Of a DNA stretch of 64,000 bases, positions 57,269 through 64,000 are shown one piece after another (position 1 is the first letter of the stretch; every line of letters starts with the position of its first letter). A program made the translations under genes and the position numbers. The DNA lies in assembly GCF_000409775.1 (NCBI RefSeq), contig NZ_KE332377.1, positions 1,398,073 through 1,462,072 of the forward strand, given 5' to 3'. The notes under the pieces are model-generated. The model was not told the DNA's origin, did not search any database, and was given only the letters and a program-made list of their open reading frames with translations. Source of the DNA: Litchfieldella anticariensis FP35 = DSM 16096 (lineage in GTDB: Bacteria; Pseudomonadota; Gammaproteobacteria; Pseudomonadales; Halomonadaceae).

Positions 57269-58696
57269 TCATACCATGTTGTGACTGGATGGCACGATAT
57301 TCTGGTTCAAGCGGAACAGGTTCGTCGGATCGTATCGAGTCTTGATCTCAGCCAGTCGATCATAGTTCTGCCGGTAATTGGCATGCACCCGATCGGCGTC
57401 ATCACTGGACATGAAGTTCACATATCCCCCCTCCTCGGAATAAGGCTGAAGCGCTTGGGAGTAGGCACGCCCCCAGGCAATGTTTCGCTCGCTGTCAGTG
57501 GGATCCGGCCAGCTCGGGCCAAGCACGGTCGCAAAAGACGCATCCCGATAGGCAAACGCTGTGGCGTCGGGCGCGACGCGCTGACATGCCCCATCAATGG
57601 GAAACAGCAGCGTCGCGCTTTGGGGGCATGGGATCCTAGCGCCATAGTCGATATGCACGTCGATCGCCTCATTGGAAAGATGCCGGGTGAAACGGCCCTT
57701 CCAATAGTGATAGAGCCCGGCTGGTAGCAATTCATCGAACAGGGTATTGATTACCGGATACGGCATGCGTTGGACATACTGTCCCAGAACGGGGCCGAGT
57801 TGGCTGAGCCGCTCGCGTATTGCCTCGTCCTCGCCCCCTGGGCCGCTCCAGCAAGTCAGCACCACGACTACCGGCTGACCATGCCATGATTCGGGCAAAA
57901 ACGGCAGCGGTGGACCAAGCGTGATGCCAAGAAGCGCCCCCAGTGCTTCGGGAGCCTCGGCAATCAAGGCCCGATAACGGCGAATGACCTCTGCATCGAG
58001 CGGATAGAAGGTCGGCCCGCCGAGGATATCGGCCACGTCATACAGGCGGTATTCGAACGACGTGACCACACCGAAGTTGCCGCCGCCGCCGCGGATGGCC
58101 CAGAACAGGTCCTCGTTGTAACTTTCGCTACACGTCAGGAAGCGGCCATCGGCCGTGATTACGTCAGCCGATAGAAGGTTGTCACAAGACAGCCCACAAC
58201 TTCGCGCTAGATAACCAAGACCACCTCCAAGGGTCAGACCGGCGATACCGGTGGTGGAGACAATCCCACCGGTCGTCGCCATGCCAAAGGCGGCGGTGGC
58301 ATGATTGAGGTCAGCCCAGGTACAGCCACCCTCAGCACGAACACTATGACGTTCTGGATCGACCCGGATACCACGCATCCTTTCCAGAGAAAGCACCAGA
58401 CCGCCATCACAGGTTCCGAAGCCGGGAACGCTATGACCACCACCTCGAACCGACAGCAGAAGATTGTGCTGTCTCGCAAAGGCCACGCAGGACATCACAT
58501 CCGCGACGTCGGAAGCCTGGACGATCAGCGCTGGGCGACGATCATGGATCGCATTGTAGACCTGGCGAGCCGCGTCGTATTGGGCGTCTGCCGGGAGAAT
58601 CAGTTCTCCGTGTAAACGCTCTCCAAGTGACCGAATCATGTCAGCGGTGAATAGACGCTCTTCGCTAGATTCCGTTTGTTTCCTCATCTCTGTCAT
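57269..58696 (-). CDS. FAD-binding BBE-type oxidoreductase (PCMH fold)
   Basis: A 475-residue flavoprotein. The PCMH FAD domain has VRGGGHSVPGFGTCDGGLVL, where His88 would link covalently to FAD. GIVSTTGIAGLTLGGGLGYL follows, where the Cys used for a second covalent bond in bicovalent members appears absent. The C-terminal BBE motif is YRQNYDRLAEIKTRYDPTNLF. Such enzymes oxidise sugars, alkaloids or lignin-type alcohols. ATG 58696 with GAGGACATAG upstream is preferred over 58726. It is divergent from a BTAD-type regulator, which probably controls it. Confidence 0.9.
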   Translation of the reverse strand: MTEMRKQTESSEERLFTADMIRSLGERLHGELILPADAQYDAARQVYNAIHDRRPALIVQASDVADVMSCVAFARQHNLLLSVRGGGHSVPGFGTCDGGLVLSLERMRGIRVDPERHSVRAEGGCTWADLNHATAAFGMATTGGIVSTTGIAGLTLGGGLGYLARSCGLSCDNLLSADVITADGRFLTCSESYNEDLFWAIRGGGGNFGVVTSFEYRLYDVADILGGPTFYPLDAEVIRRYRALIAEAPEALGALLGITLGPPLPFLPESWHGQPVVVVLTCWSGPGGEDEAIRERLSQLGPVLGQYVQRMPYPVINTLFDELLPAGLYHYWKGRFTRHLSNEAIDVHIDYGARIPCPQSATLLFPIDGACQRVAPDATAFAYRDASFATVLGPSWPDPTDSERNIAWGRAYSQALQPYSEEGGYVNFMSSDDADRVHANYRQNYDRLAEIKTRYDPTNLFRLNQNIVPSSHNMV

Positions 58697-58915
58697 GGCT
58701 ATGTCCTCATCGTTGATGCTCACCATTGCCCAGTCGCGTCAGTCACTCATGTGACCGATCCCTGCATGGGTTCAGCGGATTGGCTGAAGACGGGATTTGG
58801 GTTTTCTACTTAGAGATAGCCGGTGGTCGTCCCAGAGGCGTGACACAGATGTGACATTCGGTATTTAGCAGTACGTGGCATCACCGCATAGGCTGTATTC
58901 AGGAGGTACACTGAC

Positions 58916-60967
58916 ATGACGCTCCTGCACATCTCGCTGTTGGGTGAGTTCGCCTGCCATACCGCCGAAGGACAGCCACTCGCCTTCCCAACCCGCAAGG
59001 TCGATGCATTGCTTGCCTATTTGGCGGCGAGCCCGTTTCGGCGGCATCCACGTAGCCTGCTGGCGGGATTACTGTGGGAAGACATGTCAGAATCCCGAGC
59101 GCGCACCAATCTTCGCCAGACACTATCGCGCCTGCAGCACACGTTTCCGGAAGGAATACGGGGAAGCCTGATTGTCAACGCGCAGGAAGTGGGACTAAAA
59201 ATAAGCGCTGCCGAGGTGGACCTCGAGGCGTTCGAGCGACTGCTCGCTGGTGGCACCCCCGAGACCCTGGAACGTGCACTTGCGCTGTATCGCGGCCCTT
59301 TCCTGGAGGGTATGGCCGAGTGCAGTGACGCCTTCGAAGACTGGCTGATGGCACAACGCCGAAGACTGGACGAGCAATTGCAACAACTGATGCATCGACT
59401 GCTCGATCATTATGTGCTCACCGGCGCCATCGATCCCGGGATCCAGCTTGCCTTGAGGCTGCTGGAGAATGACCCTTTGGATGAAGGGGTTCAACGTACC
59501 CTTATTCGCCTCTATCTCTACCAGGACCGGATCGGGGCAGCACTCGAGCAGTATCGATGTTGTAGAGAGCGGCTCGCCGACGAACTTGGCATCGCTCCGG
59601 CCCCAGAGACCGAACGACTGAAAGATGAATTGCTGGCACTCTTGCCTCGCTACCCTGGCGATGAGAACGACTTGCCACGCGAGAGTGACGATTTGCCTGA
59701 GTGTCCCCAGGTAATCGAAGCCGCTGCCACTGCTCGAACCCGCCGCCGATTGGAGTCTTCCGGCCGCCCTTCACTCGCTGTCCTGGCCTTCGTACCACTA
59801 GAAGATGCCAATCTCCATCATCACCTCGGTGACGGACTGGCGGAAGACATCGCGACCGAACTTGGCCGCTTCCGAGAACTCGATGTGATCGCCCCGTCGA
59901 GTGCTTTGGTATACCGCCATACCCACGCTACACCAGAGCAAGTCGGTAGCGAACTCGGCGTGGACTATATCCTCGAGGGACACCTGCGATGCCAGGGGGA
60001 ACGTCTGCGACTCACCGCACGACTGCTGACCACATCACGCGCGCATCAAGTCTGGGCTGAGCGCTATGATTGCCAGCTCAATGAACTCTTCGAGGTTCAG
60101 GACGATATGGTCTGCCATATCGTCGGCAGCCTAGCCGGGCGGATCGAGGACGATCGTCTGGCACAAGCCCGCCGGAAACCGCCCCAGGACTGGCAAGTCT
60201 ACGATCTTTGGTTGCGCGGTTGGCATGCCTTGCGTCGCTCCAACCTACCGGACATCCGCGAGGCACGGCGCTATTTCCAGCAGGCACTCGCCAGGGATCC
60301 GCAGTTTGCCCGAGCTTATGTCGGGCTTGCTCTCGCCCATCTCAACGAGTGGGCCTGTTACTCCTGGAATCATTGGGTGTTCCTGCAGCAGGAGGCATTG
60401 GAGCTCGGACGCAAGGCGGTCGCCCTGGATGCGCACGATCACCGTGCTCACTGCATGCTGGGGCTGGCCGAACTTTACGGCCGCCATTACGAGGCAGCGA
60501 ACCGTGAGCTGTCTCTGGCACTGACGCTCAACCCGAACGATGCTGACGTGCTCGCCCACGCCTCCTTTGCTCTGGCATTGGCTGGTGACCCCGAGCGAGG
60601 GGTGGAAGCAGCCCGCAAGGCGTTGCGCCTCGCACCATATCGACCGGAATGGTATGCCGGCATGGCTGGGATCGCTTTCTTCAGTGCCCACCTGTACGGC
60701 GAGGCCATCGAGACCATGGCATCGGCTCCTCAGGCCTTCTGCAACACACCAGCCTTCATTGCCGCATCCTATGCCCATCTCGGCCATCCGGAACAAGGCG
60801 CGAGCCATCGGGACACCGTCTATCGCCATTATCACTATCAGTTGGCGCGCGGCACGTTCCCCGAGCACACTGGCTGCCTCGACTGGCTAATGGCTCTTGA
60901 CCCTTATCGACGTACCGACGATGCAGAGCACTACCTGGAAGGGTTGCGCAAGGCAGGTTTCGAGTAA
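58916..60967 (+). CDS. BTAD/TolB-like/TPR transcriptional regulator
   Basis: A 683-residue protein. The N-terminal winged-helix (LHISLLGEFACHTAEGQPLA, LPTRKVDALLAYLAAS-like) and bacterial transcriptional activation domain (RTNLRQTLSRLQHTFPEGIR, LYLYQDRIGAALEQYRCCRE) cover about 250 residues as in SARP regulators. A TolB/FlgO-like domain follows (SLAVLAFVPLEDANLHHHLG, GVDYILEGHLRCQGERLRLT). TPR repeats make up the C-terminus (ARRYFQQALARDPQFARAYV and on). AGGAGGT lies just before ATG 58916. It is divergent from the BBE oxidoreductase over 219 bases and is probably its activator. Confidence 0.9.
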   Translation: MTLLHISLLGEFACHTAEGQPLAFPTRKVDALLAYLAASPFRRHPRSLLAGLLWEDMSESRARTNLRQTLSRLQHTFPEGIRGSLIVNAQEVGLKISAAEVDLEAFERLLAGGTPETLERALALYRGPFLEGMAECSDAFEDWLMAQRRRLDEQLQQLMHRLLDHYVLTGAIDPGIQLALRLLENDPLDEGVQRTLIRLYLYQDRIGAALEQYRCCRERLADELGIAPAPETERLKDELLALLPRYPGDENDLPRESDDLPECPQVIEAAATARTRRRLESSGRPSLAVLAFVPLEDANLHHHLGDGLAEDIATELGRFRELDVIAPSSALVYRHTHATPEQVGSELGVDYILEGHLRCQGERLRLTARLLTTSRAHQVWAERYDCQLNELFEVQDDMVCHIVGSLAGRIEDDRLAQARRKPPQDWQVYDLWLRGWHALRRSNLPDIREARRYFQQALARDPQFARAYVGLALAHLNEWACYSWNHWVFLQQEALELGRKAVALDAHDHRAHCMLGLAELYGRHYEAANRELSLALTLNPNDADVLAHASFALALAGDPERGVEAARKALRLAPYRPEWYAGMAGIAFFSAHLYGEAIETMASAPQAFCNTPAFIAASYAHLGHPEQGASHRDTVYRHYHYQLARGTFPEHTGCLDWLMALDPYRRTDDAEHYLEGLRKAGFE

Positions 60968-60979
60968 CGGGGTGGTAAA

Positions 60980-61612
60980 TCACTGATCGGGCCATTCATC
61001 GAGTTGATGGCATCCCACCGCCAGTGCTTCCTGCAGACTCGCGCCATTCTGGTAGAAGGTTTTCAGCGCCATACGGAAGGCAGCTGCTCGCCGCGGTAGT
61101 CCATCACGTTCGTAACATGCCGCCCGCTGTTCGACACGCAAGCGAAACCCTTCGCGATCGACTTCGACATCGCCCAGATTGTCGACGCTGACGTTGAACT
61201 TCATATCGCAAGCCCTTGAAAACAACAACTCAAGTGCCTGCGGAGCCACCTCCACAGACTCGAAGTCTCGCTGTTGTATGGCGTCGCGCCCATCGGGCAA
61301 ATACCAATAACCGTAATCTTCCAACTCCCGTCGCCTGGTTCCTGCAATGCACCAGTGGCTGATTTCATGCAACGCACTGGCGAAAAACCCTCGTGCAAAA
61401 ATCACCCGATGGTAAGGACAATTCGTATCGGCGGGACGGTACAGTGGTTCGTCTCCTCCTCGCACCAGCCGTGTCTGAAAGCGATCGAAAAAGAGACCAT
61501 CGAATAACACGATGAGATCATCGAAATGGTGGGGCAAAACGTCTCCTGTGAGTCCAAAGGCGCCTGGCAACGGGCCGCCATTATAAGCGCTCTCCCTACG
61601 AGCGAAAATCAT
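60980..61612 (-). CDS. epmC: EpmC, elongation factor P hydroxylase
   Basis: A cytosolic protein of about 210 residues that hydroxylates the modified lysine of EF-P after EpmA and EpmB have acted. Motifs are HHFDDLIVLFDGLFF, ALHEISHWCIAGTRRRELED (metal-binding His pair), YWYLPDGRDAIQQRDFESVE and ALELLFSRACDMKFNVSVDNL, all as in E. coli EpmC/YfcM. No clear ribosome site is seen; ATG 61612 is preferred to the TTG at 61618. EpmA/EpmB must be elsewhere. Confidence 0.93.
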   Translation of the reverse strand: MIFARRESAYNGGPLPGAFGLTGDVLPHHFDDLIVLFDGLFFDRFQTRLVRGGDEPLYRPADTNCPYHRVIFARGFFASALHEISHWCIAGTRRRELEDYGYWYLPDGRDAIQQRDFESVEVAPQALELLFSRACDMKFNVSVDNLGDVEVDREGFRLRVEQRAACYERDGLPRRAAAFRMALKTFYQNGASLQEALAVGCHQLDEWPDQ

Positions 61613-61692
61613 CGGCAATTGCTAGACTATGGCGTCTGCCCAAATGGTCAGGAGACAGCCCCGGGAAGGGCTGGTTCACGTCTCGGTTTGGA

Positions 61693-63150
61693 GTGTTCAC
61701 ATTGTCTTCGTTGCTCTCTTCTTGTCTTTCACGCAGCCGCAAGGAGACACGGCTGCTGGTCCGTCTTGGGTTGCCGATCTGTGGCGCTCAGCTCGCACAG
61801 GCGGGAATGGGTGCCACCGATGTCATCATGACCGGACGGCTGAGCGCCACGGATCTAGCCGCCGTATCCGTCGGCTCCAGCTTGTGGATGCCACTGATGC
61901 TGTTCATGACCGGCACTCTGATGGGTCTGACACCGATCGTGGCACAGCTGTTGGGGGGTGGGCAGACCCAACGCATTCGCCCCAACGTACATCAGGCCTT
62001 GTGGGTAGCGCTGGTTCTGGGAATCATTGCTGCACTATTGCTGTGGACTACGGTGATGCCGATCTTTCGGCTGATGGGGGTACCGCAGGGTGTCGCCACG
62101 CTCTCTGCGAGCTATCTTGCGGCCGTTGCTTTCGGGATGCCAGGCGTCGCCATGTTCCAAGCACTACGAGCCTTTTCCGACGGCATGAACCACACTCGTC
62201 CCTCACTGTGGATCAGCCTGATCGGACTGGGCGTCAATATTCCCAGCAATTTCGTATTGATTTATGGCGGTGCCGGCCTGACCGGACTGTTCGGTACCTG
62301 GTTACCGGAACCGCTGCAATCGCTGCCAGCGCTAGGAGCCTTGGGTTGCGGTATCGCCACAGCGCTATCGATGTGGGTAATGAGTCTCACCATGTTGATC
62401 TATACCCAACGTAGTCATGCCTATGATCCAGTAGAACTGTGGCACTCACCCACCCCACCGCGCCGCGCCATGATCGCTGAATTACTCTACGTCGGTCTCC
62501 CGATTGGTGTGGCCATTTTCGTCGAAGTCACGCTCTTCACCTTGATTGCGCTATTCATCGCCAGTCTTGGTGAAATTACCGTGGCCGCTCACCAGGTGGC
62601 GCTGAACTTCACCTCGATCCTTTTCATGCTCCCGCTGTCGCTAGGTATGGCATTGACGGTCAGGGTCGGCAATACCCTAGGCGCTGGCCGAACACAGGAT
62701 GCGCGCTTCGTGGCCTGGAACGGCATGGCGGTATGTCTGCTGGCCGCCCTGCTCAACGATTTGATTCTGTGGTTGGCCTCGGAACCAGTGGTTGCGCTCT
62801 ACACTCATAATATTGAAGTGCAGCAATTGGCTATGTCGTTGATCGGGTTGGCAATGATCTATCAGATTTCAGACTCCTTGCAAGTCAACATGGCCGGCGC
62901 CCTACGAGGCTACAAAGATACTCGGATCATCATGGCCATCACGCTGATCTCTTATTGGCTGGTTGGTCTGGGGGGCGGCCATTGGCTAGGCATGGTTGGC
63001 ATTCCCGCACTATTCGGCCCGCTGGGCGTACATGGCTACTGGATCGGCCTGATCGCTGGCCTTACGCTGGCAGCACTGCTGCTGGGCATTCGCTTGCACA
63101 GGATCAGCAAGGCGGTGAGCGATGGACGACTGGCGACTCCCCACAGCTAA
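61693..63150 (+). CDS. MATE-family multidrug/toxin exporter
   Basis: A 485-residue inner-membrane exporter with twelve predicted helices. Motifs are LVRLGLPICGAQLAQAGMGA, TDVIMTGRLSATDLAAVSVG, VTLFTLIALFIASLGEITVA and QVNMAGALRGYKDTRIIMAI, as in NorM/DinF-type Na+- or H+-driven drug exporters. The start could be GTG 61693 or TTG 61702; GGAG (61690-61693) is well spaced for the TTG. The 3-prime end overlaps the next gene by 29 bases. The substrate range is unknown. Confidence 0.93.
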   Translation: MFTLSSLLSSCLSRSRKETRLLVRLGLPICGAQLAQAGMGATDVIMTGRLSATDLAAVSVGSSLWMPLMLFMTGTLMGLTPIVAQLLGGGQTQRIRPNVHQALWVALVLGIIAALLLWTTVMPIFRLMGVPQGVATLSASYLAAVAFGMPGVAMFQALRAFSDGMNHTRPSLWISLIGLGVNIPSNFVLIYGGAGLTGLFGTWLPEPLQSLPALGALGCGIATALSMWVMSLTMLIYTQRSHAYDPVELWHSPTPPRRAMIAELLYVGLPIGVAIFVEVTLFTLIALFIASLGEITVAAHQVALNFTSILFMLPLSLGMALTVRVGNTLGAGRTQDARFVAWNGMAVCLLAALLNDLILWLASEPVVALYTHNIEVQQLAMSLIGLAMIYQISDSLQVNMAGALRGYKDTRIIMAITLISYWLVGLGGGHWLGMVGIPALFGPLGVHGYWIGLIAGLTLAALLLGIRLHRISKAVSDGRLATPHS

Positions 63151-64000
63151 TGGCAGAGGCATCAATCGCCGGCTCAGCGGCAGCATCCTTGCCTGTCTCA
63201 CATTACTTGCCGGTTGCGACCGCGAGTCCCCTGGCGATGCTCTGCTAGTCGACTATCAGCACCGCTTGGCCGATGCACTCGATACTGAACGCCCGCCCTC
63301 AGAACAGCCCGCCAACATCGGCGCCTTCCCTGACCAGGATGAGCGGTTGTTCGACATTCCTGAGACCCGCGAAAGCCTTCTCGACATCTATGCCTTGCGG
63401 GAATGTCAGATCACCTCCCTGATAGCCAAGCGAAACAATCAACTGGGCCGAGTCGCGACTCCCAGCCAACGTTGGCTTTATGAGCTCGAGTTATGGCAAC
63501 GCCTATATCAATGCTGGCATTCTGAAGTGCCGGAGTCCTTGGCGGCACGTGATCGTCAGCGTCTGCATCGCCTGCTGGAAACCAAAACCGAGCAATTGCC
63601 ACGAGCCAGTTGGAATGCCCTATTCGCCTCCAGCGAGTGGGTCGATAACTTCTCCCGTGCCAGCGCTCCCCTGGCACCGGACGAGCAGATTCCACTAGAC
63701 GAGTCATTGGCAGCGCTGAACTACCTGCGACTTGGTGCGGAGCATCAGTTCGATCCCAACTGGCGAGTCGACTCTTCGACATTGGAGAGCCACTTGCAGA
63801 CATTGCAGCGAGAGCCCTTGACAGCACGCATCCTGCGCTCACTCATGCTCATCAGCTTGCGCCTGAAAGAGGCCAATACCATGCTGAATACTTCACTCGA
63901 TGTGTCTGGCTGCCTTGAGGACCAAACCGATGTCAATATCGCTCCACTGAGAGGAGACCTTCAGCAACACTACAGGACAGAAATTCATCCTTACCTGGAG
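63122..64000 (+). CDS. DUF3080-family lipoprotein, partial (right edge)
   Basis: The frame is open from ATG 63122 to the window end (293 codons), and the gene continues beyond. The N-terminus has a lipoprotein signal (SGSILACLTLLAGC, Cys at the lipobox near residue 32). The body (LVDYQHRLADALDTERPPSE, YALRECQITSLIAKRNNQLG, LYELELWQRLYQCWH) matches DUF3080, a family of gammaproteobacterial lipoproteins of unknown function. It overlaps the end of the MATE gene, so the two are probably co-transcribed. Confidence 0.88.
   Translation, partial: MDDWRLPTANGRGINRRLSGSILACLTLLAGCDRESPGDALLVDYQHRLADALDTERPPSEQPANIGAFPDQDERLFDIPETRESLLDIYALRECQITSLIAKRNNQLGRVATPSQRWLYELELWQRLYQCWHSEVPESLAARDRQRLHRLLETKTEQLPRASWNALFASSEWVDNFSRASAPLAPDEQIPLDESLAALNYLRLGAEHQFDPNWRVDSSTLESHLQTLQREPLTARILRSLMLISLRLKEANTMLNTSLDVSGCLEDQTDVNIAPLRGDLQQHYRTEIHPYLE

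Overview
The window looks like chromosome of a halophilic gammaproteobacterium, most likely Halomonas or another Halomonadaceae. The basis is the mix of protein families: a complete hut operon, an OpuC/Yeh-type osmoprotectant ABC transporter, the PA2779/PA2778 pair, EpmC, fadBA and cysJI. It also carries copies of a small intergenic element that I associate with Halomonadaceae from memory. No rRNA, tRNA, CRISPR array, phage or complete insertion sequence was seen. Gene density is high and most starts have a clear Shine-Dalgarno sequence.

Layout, left to right. Positions 1-1000 hold the start of a LysE/RhtB exporter, a small TA-flanked inverted-repeat element, and a DUF2000 gene broken at a G7 tract. 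Positions 1080-10415 are a histidine-degradation regulon. hutC and a YjiH-type membrane protein converge, then hutI-hutG-hutU-hutH and an NhaC-like transporter run rightward. The yjiH/hutI intergenic region carries two identical HutC-type operators, one of them over the -10 of a good sigma70-like promoter. Positions 10556-14500 carry ychJ and greB, divergent from a type II P-type ATPase. Positions 14790-19258 are an osmoprotectant ABC transporter (permease, ATPase with CBS domains, permease, binding protein) followed by a nitrilase-superfamily amidohydrolase. Positions 19523-22644 hold the PA2779/PA2778 pair, a PanE-like reductase, a second copy of the inverted-repeat element and a PEBP-like protein.

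Positions 22920-31552 are the least ordinary part. A 1,076-residue regulator (XRE helix-turn-helix, degenerate cyclase-like segment, AAA ATPase, long helical repeat tail) sits next to an FAD oxidoreductase. Divergent from the oxidoreductase are two paralogous beta-rich proteins that I cannot assign, with an 80-residue protein between them, then an SDR-type protein and a TetR/COQ9-like regulator. Positions 31737-34453 hold an orphan TAXI binding protein, YjdM, YjfB and a divergent PRPP-synthetase homologue.

Positions 34608-42581 are a self-contained uptake-and-catabolism locus. A LysR regulator is divergent from a branched-chain-amino-acid-type ABC transporter (Tat-exported binding protein, LivH, LivM, LivG, LivF), followed by a 2-oxoglutarate/Fe(II) dioxygenase and an M24-fold enzyme resembling the DMSP lyase DddP. 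The rest is mostly housekeeping: a DUF488 protein, cysJ-cysI and a flavodoxin-like protein (42643-47268), fadBA (47325-50682), a DUF2914 membrane protein, a MarR regulator, a universal stress protein, uup, and tatD with a small partner (to 57247). Then come a BBE-type FAD oxidoreductase divergent from a BTAD/TolB-like/TPR regulator (57269-60967), epmC, a MATE exporter, and a DUF3080 lipoprotein cut off by the right edge.
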